In this document: positions 10,365 to 19,694 of the stretch, piece by piece
Layout: each line of letters begins with the position of its first letter
How positions within the stretch are numbered: the stretch's first letter is position 1
NCBI GenBank assembly: GCA_003116975.1
Contig: BGKB01000025.1
Span: forward strand, 496,001 to 560,000
Reading direction: 5' to 3'
DNA from: Aurantiochytrium sp. KH105
Lineage: Eukaryota; Sar; Bigyra; Thraustochytrida; Thraustochytriidae
Length of the DNA: 64,000 nt
The notes under the pieces: generated by a model
Database searches by the model: none
What the model was told of the DNA's origin: nothing
What the model saw: only the letters and a program-made list of their open reading frames with translations
Position numbers and translations under genes: made by a program

Positions 10365-11183
10365 ATGCTCTCGCGCGCAGGCAGGGCGCTGCGGCGCACT
10401 CGAGCGGAGACATGGGCGCGCACATACGCTCGTAACCCTGCGCGAGGGCTTTCGAACGACGCGACGATAGAGCTGTCGAGCAAGGCGATAAAAGGGATGG
10501 AAGCGTGGCAAGCTATGGCACGGACGGCCAGCGAGATGGAGGCTCTTGGCGCCTGGTTCTTGCGTTCGCAGCTACGTGCAGGGGATGTGATATTGCTTGA
10601 AAGCGAAGTGGGCGGCGGCAAGAGCGTATTTGCACGTGGAGCAATTCGATCGGCCTTGTCCAATGAAGCACTTGCGGTGCCTTCACCAACATTTCTACTC
10701 GAACTCATCTACGGCCCAGCCATGGAACCCAAGGCTTGTGCTGGCGCTCTTTTGCGGCATTATGACCTCTATCGTCTCCCTGAGATCACGGTCGAGGACG
10801 AAGAGGCGTTTGAGTGGGACGTTGCCTTGCTACGGCGCGACATTTGCTTTATTGAGTGGCCGGAGGCGGTGCGACCAATCCTCGCGCGTATTCGCAAGCA
10901 AACCCCTTCTGAGGCGGCCTCAGGCCGCGTGTGGAAGGTGCAAATTGCCGAGGCCGACATTGTCGATGAAGAAGAGGAGAGAGCGCGTGGTTACTTGACA
11001 GAATATCGTGCTTTTGTCCAGTCACAGGAGCATATCGAGAATGACGGGTCTAGGATTAACGGTGACGGTGACGGTGACGGGGACGATGACGATGACGATG
11101 ACGACGACGACGCTGACAGATGCTTTGCCGGCGAGAGTGAAAGCGCTTCACGGCTTGTGACTATCTCAATCGATGGAAAGTGA
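10365..11183 (+). CDS. tsaE: TsaE-type tRNA threonylcarbamoyladenosine ATPase, probably organellar
   Basis: TsaE (YjeE) is the bacterial ATPase that works with TsaB and TsaD in making t6A37 on ANN-decoding tRNAs. The 272-residue product shows the family order: P-loop region ESEVGGGKS (79-87, Lys86), SPTF, HYDLYRL and the acidic FIEWPE motif. The N-terminus (MLSRAGRALRRTRAE...) is rich in Arg and Ala and poor in acids, as in a mitochondrial presequence; organelle targeting is inferred. The first Gly of the usual G-D-L-G-A-G-K-T loop is Ser80 here. The C-terminus adds a poly-Asp/Gly-Asp tract (about residues 232-250) and a short tail not found in bacterial TsaE (~150 aa). Start: the ATG at 10365 is the first in frame; the frame upstream opens only on TTG. 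A Met at about residue 46 could also serve if no presequence exists. Confidence 0.88.
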   Translation: MLSRAGRALRRTRAETWARTYARNPARGLSNDATIELSSKAIKGMEAWQAMARTASEMEALGAWFLRSQLRAGDVILLESEVGGGKSVFARGAIRSALSNEALAVPSPTFLLELIYGPAMEPKACAGALLRHYDLYRLPEITVEDEEAFEWDVALLRRDICFIEWPEAVRPILARIRKQTPSEAASGRVWKVQIAEADIVDEEEERARGYLTEYRAFVQSQEHIENDGSRINGDGDGDGDDDDDDDDDDADRCFAGESESASRLVTISIDGK

Positions 11184-11505
11184 TGAGTATTAGGACCAGC
11201 AAGCAAAGCACGTCAAGCAAAGCAGAGCAAACAAAGCAAAGCAAAGCAAAGCAAACAAGCAAGCAAGCAAGCAGGCGACGGCAACGACGTCGGCAGATGC
11301 TTTACCGGCGAGAGTGAAAATGCGTCATTGCTCGTAATTTATCTTAATCGATGGGAATTGATGAGTAATTGGATCCGCAAGCAAAGCAAATAGGCGACGA
11401 CGACAACGATGACGCCGCCGACGACGACAACGCCGCCGACAGATCTCGCAAGAGGGAAAAAGTGCAAAATTACTGACAGGGTTCTGAGCACATACGCGAG
11501 AAGTC
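11184..11505 (+). repeat. Decayed tandem copies of the TsaE 3' end, with AAAGC/AAGC microsatellite
   Basis: The TsaE 3' end (from CAGATGCTTTGCCGGCGAG at 11117 through the stop) recurs at 11294 (CAGATGCTTTACCGGCGAG), offset by 177 nt, and runs on to matching GATGAGTA sequence after the stop. Copy 2 still reads as GRCFTGESENASLLV, but a 1-nt indel shifts the end. Between the copies is an (AAAGC)n/(AAGC)n run at about 11218-11275. A weaker third copy of the GAC-rich tract plus GCCGACAGAT follows at about 11398-11460. Confidence 0.8.
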
Positions 11506-14500
11506 TCATGGCATCGGTTGGCCATAGGCCGCCTCCAGGCGTTTTTGGAGGTCTCTGCGCTTCTTTGTGTCTGGACCGAGCGGCGAAGAGCTCTTGAGCG
11601 GAGGAAGCTTCTTGTTGCCACGCGTGAGGTGACTATTGACAGGAGGCGGGGCGCGCGAGCTGCGTAATGGCGCATGCAAGTGATCTGCGCCCGTTTCACC
11701 GTGTCCTGCAATCGATCCAGAGCCAAATTCGAGCGGAGAGGTAGGCGAAGCAAGCTCGGTAAGGTCCTTGAGGCGTGAAATCTCGTCGCCGAGAACATCA
11801 ATGAGGATCTGCATGTTGGGGCCCTGCGCCGGGAAAACCTGCTTGGCAGCTTCCATGAGCGGGTTCACGATAAAATTGATAAAGTTGAGCGTGACTTTGG
11901 GGCTTCGGCCCTGCTGGCGATCGCAGTAAGGCGAAATATCCATGCGGCGTCGCCTCTCTTCATCACCTTGCTGAAAGAACTCTTCACAAATGCGCGCGGA
12001 CCACGCATCTGCGATAGGCGCAGGCTTGATCGGATTCGACACATCCGATACGCAGAGAAGCAGCTTGAGCTGCAGGAGGTGATCAGCGCTTCCCTCGTTA
12101 ACAGCCTTGAGTAGTTTTACATGCTTGCTCACGTCTGTGCTGAGGATAGTTTCGACAATGATTTTCCGCATTTCTCTCCGGCCCGCCGTATCCAGCGTTC
12201 CGTACATTTCATCGCGACCTTTGCGAATGCACCTGAACACGATCGCAGCGTGATAATTTTCCAGCACAGAGTCATCGTTGTAGCGCAGAGCCAGATCCGT
12301 GCCAGCTTTAATTTGAAAGACGTTGTTCAGCCCCGGATGGCCGGCATCGTGGCCCAGAGCGGCGATGAGGACTGCCACGCCGGACAAGTTTGGGATGCCT
12401 TGACCAAGTCCACAGACTTCCAAGAGAAAGAAGGTCGTCTTCATCACGTCGAACCCGTGAAAAAAGTTATGATACGGGTTCTTGGCGCGGTACGAGCTAG
12501 CGAGGGAAGAGAAAAAGCTTCGAAAGGCAGTTTGCTTGACACCAATGACCTCGCTCAGACCAAACTGGCTGAGCATCTCGAAGGCGTCCGCCATCATCTG
12601 CAATTCACTCAAGTGCCACACGTCCCACTCGTCCTGGCAGAGAATGACGGATTCCACGTACTGCCTGGAGAAACTTGACCGCCGTGGAGATTGGCCTTCG
12701 GCTTCGAAGACCTCACTGTTGTGCTGAGAATGTGTCGGCAAATGATTCGCATCTGATGAGGCCGCGACCTTGCGGAAAACTTCCATCCATCGCAGCGAGC
12801 ACGTGTGAATGGAGAGTCTGTGCGTTCCGCCACATGACGGGGACATGGGCCGTGAAGGAGGCGAGGTGGGCCCAGCATGAGCATGAACATGAGCATGATC
12901 ACTGATGACGCCAGCTTTGGCCAGATTTGGACTCAAGGGGCTCAACGGACTTGCCAAGGGACTCATGCGTCCGGTGCCAGATTGCCCTGGCGCTGAAAGT
13001 ATGGGCGAGGCGTGATCAGGCGCAGCTGTTCCGGCGTTTTTCATACGATGATGCGAGGCGGAAGCGTCTGTTGCTCCCAAACTTTGCGCGTGCTCCTGGT
13101 CCATGCTTTGAAGCTGGGCCGGACCAAGGCCGAGGTGTTCATCTTGCTCTCGCTGCTTTGAAGAGTCTTCTTCGTCTGATTTAGACTCTTCATCCTCTTC
13201 GAGGCCGGCGAATTCTTCAAGATTCTGCTCCAGATCTGCAAAGGGGCCTTGGGAAGCATCGACGAGGGAATGATCGAGCTCGATACCCGTGTCCTGTGTG
13301 AAAAACGTGGAATCAAGCCATTTCTTGGTGCTTCTGTCGACTTCGACGTCCCCAAAAGCCCGTCGTTGCTTGGCAACCACAAGCTGGATCTCGCGCATAG
13401 TATTGTACAGATTTTCCTCGTCGCCCAGGGCCGATTTGGAAGTCTTGCAGGAAGCATCCTTGTCGTAGGCGCTGAGAAAGTCAGAAACCTTGTTCAGATC
13501 CGAGCGAAATTCTTGCATCATCTTTTCTGTGTGTTGCAAACGCTGTGCTTCGGCCTTTTGCAAGGTGAGCTGGTAATGGAGTTTAACCGATTTTCTGCGC
13601 AAATAGTCGAGCTCATTCTCGGAGTGACAGCCCGTTGCCCCATCGCCGATAGACGTTTGCGATGCTGAAAAAGCGGAGCCTTCGGTGTCCGTGGACAGCG
13701 TGTGGGTAAGGCGGTCTTGCGCTGCGCTCAAGGCACCTGTCACATCTTCGTTAAAGCTGCCGCGGCCACTGAAGCTTCCCTCGAAAGATACCTGTCTTTT
13801 GAGAAAGCCTCGAAGGTCTTTCGAATCGTCTTCGCTGTGTCGTGTCGCCTCCACTGCCGGCAACGTCGCACTTGAGTAAGCTTCTGTTACCATGTCTAGG
13901 TCTCGCGACGTAGAGTGCGCTGCTGTTTCGTTTTCGCGTGGAGCGTCTCTTGCCATTGAGCCAATAGCTCTTGTGAGGACATCAGCAACCATATGTTGCG
14001 CAACGACCTCAGTTTGCCTGAGCTTGGTCGAGAGGACGTCTTCCGATGAGCTTGCTGTTTCGAGAGGAAACGGAGGCTTGAGCAATTTGCTTGAGCGTCG
14101 TCGTTGGCGTGTTGCGTAGCTCTTCAGTTGCCTCTCGAGGTCCATTCGCTTCAGTAAATTGTCGACGCGACGGCAAAAGAGACGCGGATCGACGTTATCG
14201 CGCATGACGTCCGCTGCACCCATCGAAATGCACGCAGACTCACCGGCGATATCCTCGATGACAAGAAATACTGGAGTGTCAATGACCTTTTCGCATGTAC
14301 ATAGGTTTGCCGAGTCTGATACGATGAGATCAGGATTTCGACTTGTAAATGCGCAGTCCTGAGACAGTGTACAGCATGCGTAGGGAACTCCAATGTCAAG
14401 CTCGTTAAGCCATAGGCGCTCCAATATGGACCCTGCACGCGGTGTATCCTTGAGTGCTACGATTATGGAGACTACTTTCTCTGAGATCTCCTTTTCTTGG

Positions 14501-14565
14501 CTGCATTTGGAGTGCCTGCCGCATTCGTCGAGATCTTTCGCCTCGCTGCCCGCGTTTGAGGCCAT
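11506..14565 (-). CDS. 3',5'-cyclic nucleotide phosphodiesterase with degenerate receiver-like N-terminus
   Basis: Class I PDE that hydrolyses cAMP and/or cGMP; specificity cannot be read here. The 1019-residue product has the catalytic domain at about 660-960: YHNFFHGFDV (His703), the metal motif HDAGHPGLNN (His739, Asp740, His743), the third metal ligand in SDVSNPIKP and EFFQQGDEE. The N-terminus (about 30-145) resembles a two-component receiver: PDLIVSD keeps the acceptor-type Asp, TPVFLVI lacks the usual Thr/Ser, and GAADVMRDN lacks the conserved Lys. This order recalls animal PDE8, but no PAS domain is evident. The middle (about 200-600) is acidic, Ser-rich and partly coiled coil, with a His/Pro/Ser-rich stretch. 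Start: the first ATG is at 14565; the frame extends upstream only through a GTG at 14688. Confidence 0.93.
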   Translation of the reverse strand: MASNAGSEAKDLDECGRHSKCSQEKEISEKVVSIIVALKDTPRAGSILERLWLNELDIGVPYACCTLSQDCAFTSRNPDLIVSDSANLCTCEKVIDTPVFLVIEDIAGESACISMGAADVMRDNVDPRLFCRRVDNLLKRMDLERQLKSYATRQRRRSSKLLKPPFPLETASSSEDVLSTKLRQTEVVAQHMVADVLTRAIGSMARDAPRENETAAHSTSRDLDMVTEAYSSATLPAVEATRHSEDDSKDLRGFLKRQVSFEGSFSGRGSFNEDVTGALSAAQDRLTHTLSTDTEGSAFSASQTSIGDGATGCHSENELDYLRRKSVKLHYQLTLQKAEAQRLQHTEKMMQEFRSDLNKVSDFLSAYDKDASCKTSKSALGDEENLYNTMREIQLVVAKQRRAFGDVEVDRSTKKWLDSTFFTQDTGIELDHSLVDASQGPFADLEQNLEEFAGLEEDEESKSDEEDSSKQREQDEHLGLGPAQLQSMDQEHAQSLGATDASASHHRMKNAGTAAPDHASPILSAPGQSGTGRMSPLASPLSPLSPNLAKAGVISDHAHVHAHAGPTSPPSRPMSPSCGGTHRLSIHTCSLRWMEVFRKVAASSDANHLPTHSQHNSEVFEAEGQSPRRSSFSRQYVESVILCQDEWDVWHLSELQMMADAFEMLSQFGLSEVIGVKQTAFRSFFSSLASSYRAKNPYHNFFHGFDVMKTTFFLLEVCGLGQGIPNLSGVAVLIAALGHDAGHPGLNNVFQIKAGTDLALRYNDDSVLENYHAAIVFRCIRKGRDEMYGTLDTAGRREMRKIIVETILSTDVSKHVKLLKAVNEGSADHLLQLKLLLCVSDVSNPIKPAPIADAWSARICEEFFQQGDEERRRRMDISPYCDRQQGRSPKVTLNFINFIVNPLMEAAKQVFPAQGPNMQILIDVLGDEISRLKDLTELASPTSPLEFGSGSIAGHGETGADHLHAPLRSSRAPPPVNSHLTRGNKKLPPLKSSSPLGPDTKKRRDLQKRLEAAYGQPMP

Positions 14566-15643
14566 GATGAATGTGAGCCAAGGTCTCTTCCTCTGCTCAA
14601 AGTGGCGTTGGTTGCGTTCACGCACGCAACCAACTTTTGTCTTTACGTTTTCGACGCTGTCCTCGACCTTGTCTTTGTCCCCTTTCACTTCTTCTTCGTC
14701 CTGCTCTAGCGATCTTCCCGCGTTGCTGCGCGCCGCCGGCCTCTTGCAGCGAGACTGAACGCCAGGACTACAAGGTCTTCTTGGCTACGGTCTGTCACAG
14801 TGTCGGTTCACTGGAAGCCTTGGTTCTACGTCGCCCCCATTAGCAGCTATCTAGCTGCCTGGCGCGACTGTTCAGGCAAGGATCATCTCTGTTATGCGGA
14901 GAATGATTAGGTATAGGCCAACGCAATTCGTTTAAGAGGACCCGCGATGCTGGCTGCTAGTGAGTCGGGCAGGCAGGCAGGCAGGCATGTTGGCTGGACG
15001 CAGACGGTCTCAATGTCGTTCAACCGAACTTTTTTTTTTTCTTATATTATATTGAAGCGCATGGTAGGCCCTATCAGTCAGGTCCATCGGTCGACATGCG
15101 AGCTCCAGCGGCGCAGTTAGCTGGTGGCTTGCTCGAGGAATGGGAGTAACGCAAACTCATTGGCTGCAATCAGAACTCAAGACGATCCAGAGCAATAGAA
15201 AGCGCGTCGCCATCACCTCTAATTTGTAATTAGGCCAATTGTATGTCTCCTTCCTTCTGTGACTGTGAGAGCTGCTTCCTGCCTGGCTCATCGCGCGTTG
15301 CTACGAGCCGCTGGCGCGGGCACGGCTCGAGCCTCGAGAGCACGAAACGACAAACCCGAATCCCTTTCCATCACTTCAGCTCATCGAAATCGAGCCAAGA
15401 GATTGTTATCTTCCTTCCACTCAGCAAGAGACACCGCGGCGCTACCGGTCCTCTGCGAAGTCGCGGTCCGCGTCATGGACGGTGGGACCGGCCCAAGGCG
15501 GCCCAAGGCGGATAGATCCGTTGCCAAAAGGCGTTGCGCAAACCGCGGCAGCGCGGCCACGCTCGGCGTGGGTGAGTGGGCCACAAGCTCGCAGCAAAGC
15601 CTGAGCACTGCGCTGCAGAGCGGAGCGCACTCGGTCGAGGAGG
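14566..15643. other. Intergenic, divergent promoter region of the PDE and RING-2OG genes
   Basis: No gene recognised. It contains a GGCA tetranucleotide run near 14968-14987, a T11 run and TA-rich stretch near 15031-15052, and a small perfect hairpin CTAATT-TGT-AATTAG near 15219-15233. The last 300 nt are strongly GC-rich. Confidence 0.6.
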
Positions 15644-17416
15644 ATGGGCGGCGCGCGGCGCGCGGCGCGCAAGGAGCGGCCCGCGAGCGAGGGCGGCGGC
15701 GTCGCGAGATCGTGCGCACGCGCGGCGAGACGTAGAGCTGCGCGGCAAGACGAGGCGGTGGGCTCGCGGCGAAAACCCGACGCTCGTGAACTGGAGGCCC
15801 TACGGAAGTGGCTTCGCGAGGGCCAGCAAGCCCGGTTCGGCTCGCGCAGACTGCTGCAGTTCGATCTCGATGAAAGTGGCCTCTTACAAGAGGCCCTTGC
15901 TCAAGGCCAGGACGCGATCGCATTTGCTCTCCTCCAGGCTGGGGTCCTCGTACTTTCGCCAGAAGTGTCGGCAGCCTCGGTGGACGCTTTCGATTGCGTG
16001 TTCGAGGCCCCGTCATCATTTTCGTCCCCGTCGTCAACGAATCTTGAAGTGCGGGAAGATGTGCGGCAGTCAATTACGCTGGCGCTACGGCTCTTTCCTC
16101 CTTCTGCTCAGGTTTGGCTCGCGGCGAGCTTGGAGAAGATGAAGGCGTCATTTCTGCAGAGCGGCAATCAAAGTAGCTCCAGTAGCAACGATAATGCTGC
16201 CTGCGCTGCGTGTTCACGCGGCACAGGTGACGCGCAGGATGAGTCCAATGGCGAGGCAATAGTTCTCGAATGGCTCGCCTGCCGACACACGATCTGTGCA
16301 AGATGTGCTTTGCGGGCCATCGAGGCTGCAGCGCAGGCTTCAACATCTTCTCTCCGCTGCCCCTTTTGCGGGGCGGAACAAGAGGACGACTGCTCGCCAG
16401 CGCCTCTCGAAAGGCTTGGGACTCCGGAACAGGTGCGTTTGGAGAGCAAGGCGAAGTTTGACGCTTTGCCGGCCCGCTTCGTCAAGGCCTTGCATGGTAC
16501 GCCAAAGCCAAAGCTTGTGCGCCAATCACCGATGGCCGCCAAATATTTAATGCCGGGGGACACGCAAGATCGCAGACAGGAAAAATTTCTACATGCAGTT
16601 ATCGATGGTGACCTCTGGCGAGTGCGAGCGCTCATTGACCTCGGCGTTGATGTCAATCTTCGCGATCAACATGGCGCCTCCGCGCTAGTATGGGCAACGA
16701 TGCTTCCCAACGCAGAAAGTATTGCTGCCCTTCTTCTCGAGGCTGGCGCAGACCCAACATTAGGCTGCAATATGGGTGTGGATCGCGTGCAGATACTTGA
16801 GCAACCACGTGCACCATGGACGGCGCTCGAGGCTCGACCCAAAATCAGCGAGCTAATACCCTGGTCAAGTACGCATCCAGGTGCTGGAAGCTTTGTGCTG
16901 GATAATGCGTGTTCGCGCTCATGCGCAAGGTTTCTTCTCGAGTCCTCACGGGTTATCTGTCCTATTGCTCCTTGCGCTGATGCCCCACCTGCTGCTGAGC
17001 GTCGTTATCTTCTCGATACGCACGGCTGGATCCGGGATATGCTGGCGGAGGCCTTGCTCGAAGTCACCTCCGCCAGGCTCGTCCGCGTTTTTTCCGCTAT
17101 GCGAACTTTGACATATGCGCCTGGGATCTCTCTTGCGCCGCATATTGATCTTCATCGCACGGATCGAGAGGGCATTCGTTCGACGCACACGTTCATTTTA
17201 TACCTCGATGGGAGTCACGCAGAGGGCGATGCTGGTGGAGCAACTGCCCTTTTGCATTCTCTAAAGTCGCCCGAAGAGACGTTGGCGGTTGTTGCTCCTC
17301 ATCCGTGCCGACTACTTGTATTTCCGCACAAGTGTCCTCACGAGGGAAGGTTGGTGACCGGTTCAAAGGTAATTCTTCGGGGTGAGATTGCCATGGAAGG
17401 CAGACAGTCCCATTGA
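15644..17416 (+). CDS. RING-type zinc finger / ankyrin / 2OG-Fe(II) dioxygenase fusion protein
   Basis: Single 590-residue frame starting at its first ATG. Residues about 185-242 hold a RING-HC-like pattern: CAAC, then CRHTICARC, then CPFC. About 314-372 are two ankyrin-type repeats (DLGVDVNLRDQHGAS; LLLEAGADPTLG). About 412-585 match the prolyl-4-hydroxylase-like 2OG dioxygenase fold: His500-x-Asp502 (APHIDLH) and distal His566 with Lys575 (PHEGRLVTGSK), which give the Fe(II) facial triad and the 2-oxoglutarate anchor. The family hydroxylates protein or small-molecule substrates using O2 and 2-oxoglutarate; RING domains usually recruit E2 enzymes. Joint ubiquitin-ligase and oxygenase activity is inference. 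The first ~60 residues are Arg/Ala-rich; no signal peptide or membrane segment is seen. It converges with the ankyrin-WW gene. Confidence 0.85.
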   Translation: MGGARRAARKERPASEGGGVARSCARAARRRAARQDEAVGSRRKPDARELEALRKWLREGQQARFGSRRLLQFDLDESGLLQEALAQGQDAIAFALLQAGVLVLSPEVSAASVDAFDCVFEAPSSFSSPSSTNLEVREDVRQSITLALRLFPPSAQVWLAASLEKMKASFLQSGNQSSSSSNDNAACAACSRGTGDAQDESNGEAIVLEWLACRHTICARCALRAIEAAAQASTSSLRCPFCGAEQEDDCSPAPLERLGTPEQVRLESKAKFDALPARFVKALHGTPKPKLVRQSPMAAKYLMPGDTQDRRQEKFLHAVIDGDLWRVRALIDLGVDVNLRDQHGASALVWATMLPNAESIAALLLEAGADPTLGCNMGVDRVQILEQPRAPWTALEARPKISELIPWSSTHPGAGSFVLDNACSRSCARFLLESSRVICPIAPCADAPPAAERRYLLDTHGWIRDMLAEALLEVTSARLVRVFSAMRTLTYAPGISLAPHIDLHRTDREGIRSTHTFILYLDGSHAEGDAGGATALLHSLKSPEETLAVVAPHPCRLLVFPHKCPHEGRLVTGSKVILRGEIAMEGRQSH

Positions 17417-17645
17417 TGTATCTTTTGGGAAAACACCCACACACATACGCACGCACTCGATCAAGCACTCGTTCGCCGGCCTTGTTATCTTGAATGTCTA
17501 AAGCAACCTGATCTTTATTTTGAAAAGAAAAATCGAACGGAAAGGACCCTTTGCTGTTTCCATTTTAGCAGTATTGCGCACACTACCCGACACGAAGGAT
17601 CTTTTGCAATTCTTTTTTGTTCGTTGTTTTCTCTCTCCCTTCAAT

Positions 17646-19694
17646 TTATGAAAAGGGCGAATCCCAGGTGGTCTCACCAGTATATGGGTTGTGAAAGTAC
17701 TCGCAGCCCGAATCTGGATCCGTGTACGTTTGCCAATGCTCGGGAGCGTTGAGATTCTCAACGCCTTGGCCGCCCACAGGCCCGGCGCCATCTTGATGAC
17801 CCAGCTCAAACTGACTCATATCTTGTGGCTCAATATTGCGTTCTGCAAAGGCATCAATACATGCTTGGTGCTCGTTGCAGTGAGCTAGCGTTGGGGCCTG
17901 GAAACCCGCGTGATTCTGAATGCTCACATTCGCTCCAAACTGCAGGAGGAGCTTCACGCAGGAAGCGTGCCCGTTGCACGAAGCCGCATGTAAGGGGGTG
18001 TCGCCGCGAAAGTCTGCAAAATTCAAGAGCCGCTGGGACTCGTCTGGACCCTGGATTTCACCATTCTCGGTCTCATCTTCGGCGACGCCTTCCAGTGTCT
18101 TGGCGTCATTGTTGTTGTTATTGTGGTCGACCTGCAACAAAAACTTTGCAACATCTTCGTATCCGGCCGCACATGCCGAAAAAAGAATACTTCTACCGTT
18201 GTTGTCGATTCCATAGTAGTCGGCTCCATTGGAAATGAGAAGTTCAAGAGTCTCTAACTCCGTGCACATCGTTGCAGGAGACTTGTTTTCGCAATTTGGT
18301 GGGCCGTCTGGGTCGGCACCAAGCTGGAGAAGGAACTCCACAATATCCTGAAAGCCATAATAGACTGCAAAATGCAAAGCCGTGTCGCCATTAAAATCTG
18401 CCTTCTGGATCAGTTCTGGAGCTGCGTCGGCGAGTACGGCAATTGCTGCAAAATTGCCCACACTTGCAGCATACATGAGAGCCGAGCGCCCTTCGTGATC
18501 AAGCGCGTCAAGTCCTTGAGAAGTATCAAGGAGTTTCCCCACGAGAAGTTCGAAACACTCGTTGTGATGGTAAAGCGCGCAAATGTGCAGTGGGGTCTGG
18601 CCTTCCGGATCCGCAGTGACAAGATCACCCCCCAGTTCAGCGATCTTTGTGAGATGCGTCAGATCGTTATAGAATGCAGCCATGTGTGCAGCGGTGTATC
18701 CTTCGTAGGATGACTCGAGCCAATCAGAGTCATTTTTGTGAGTGTCCACCAAAGCTGGAAGCGCGGCATTGGCAGGATCGTCGCTAGCGCCGTCTGTTTC
18801 GAGCCCAGGGTCAGCGGGAGCTTTCGCAGAGTCTGGCGAGGGTGCTTCCGTGAGTGTCTGAGACTGTTTCTTCTTTTGCGCAAGCTTTTCTGCAAGTCTT
18901 TTCCGACGGTTGGCAGCAGCTTCATCGCTTGCAGCTTCTTGGTCACTGTCGCTGTCGCTGTCAGCCATGAGCTCCTGTGCGCGTTGCCGAACCTGCTCCT
19001 CAAGAGCAGCTTTTTCGGCGCGCTCTTTGGCCTCTGCCGCCTCACGTTTGGCGCGCTCTTCTTCCTCAGCAGCCCGTTTTTTTCGCAGGGCTTCATCCCG
19101 CTCCTCTCTTGCACGTTCCATTTTGATAATGAGCTGCATTTCGCGCTCAATACGTTCTTGCTCTTCTTTGGTTCGCTCATTATCTTCGTGTTGTTTCTGC
19201 ATGCGCTTGATCTGCATGAGCTTTGCCATGCGATCGTTGCCGAGCGGCGCACGACCAGCAGCACCTCCCCTCTTGGGGCTGCCTGGGTCACCTTTCGCTT
19301 TGCAAGTGATGGCGTGTTTTCCGAGCGCGCGGACGTCCGCAAATCCTTCTTTGGCACAGCGCGGACATCGGAGGACTTGTTGCTTGGTCCCGACGGCAGC
19401 GCTTGCAGAGCCAGCATCGGCGGTCCTGCGTACGGTTCTTTTGCGTTTAAAGTTGGGGTCCTTGGGGCTTTGAGGCGCCTTCATGTTGTAATTTTTGGGT
19501 GATGCGCTTGTTGCTGCGCGCGGTACAGTCTTTGACGCTGCTCCGACGTCGATTTTGAGGAAAGCAGTCACGCTGCAATCGTTCGTCGCATCGGTCCCGG
19601 TTGCTTTGGTCCCAGTTCGTCCATCTTGGCCACCTTGATCAACGTCGACATCGAAGTCGGTGCGACCGACTTTGCGTGCCTCCTCGACTCCCAT
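17646..19694 (-). CDS. C2HC zinc finger, coiled-coil, ankyrin-repeat and WW-domain protein
   Basis: 682-residue product of unknown role. In order: a charged N-terminus; a C2HC finger (CPRC, then H and C in KHAITC, about 105-130); a basic linker; a long Glu/Lys/Arg coiled coil (about 160-265, many EERAKREAAEAKE-type heptads); an acidic SDSDSDQ patch; ankyrin repeats (about 325-600) with the usual G-TALHFA / G-TPLHAA and LL-GAD/GAN motifs; and a C-terminal WW domain (about 648-681: HWQTYTDPDSG, YFHNPYTGETTW, P). WW domains bind Pro-rich peptides, so a scaffold role is likely; this is inference from domains. Start: the first ATG is at 19694; only a GTG lies upstream in frame. Pentanucleotide arrays sit just upstream. 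Confidence 0.87.
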   Translation of the reverse strand: MGVEEARKVGRTDFDVDVDQGGQDGRTGTKATGTDATNDCSVTAFLKIDVGAASKTVPRAATSASPKNYNMKAPQSPKDPNFKRKRTVRRTADAGSASAAVGTKQQVLRCPRCAKEGFADVRALGKHAITCKAKGDPGSPKRGGAAGRAPLGNDRMAKLMQIKRMQKQHEDNERTKEEQERIEREMQLIIKMERAREERDEALRKKRAAEEEERAKREAAEAKERAEKAALEEQVRQRAQELMADSDSDSDQEAASDEAAANRRKRLAEKLAQKKKQSQTLTEAPSPDSAKAPADPGLETDGASDDPANAALPALVDTHKNDSDWLESSYEGYTAAHMAAFYNDLTHLTKIAELGGDLVTADPEGQTPLHICALYHHNECFELLVGKLLDTSQGLDALDHEGRSALMYAASVGNFAAIAVLADAAPELIQKADFNGDTALHFAVYYGFQDIVEFLLQLGADPDGPPNCENKSPATMCTELETLELLISNGADYYGIDNNGRSILFSACAAGYEDVAKFLLQVDHNNNNNDAKTLEGVAEDETENGEIQGPDESQRLLNFADFRGDTPLHAASCNGHASCVKLLLQFGANVSIQNHAGFQAPTLAHCNEHQACIDAFAERNIEPQDMSQFELGHQDGAGPVGGQGVENLNAPEHWQTYTDPDSGCEYFHNPYTGETTWDSPFS

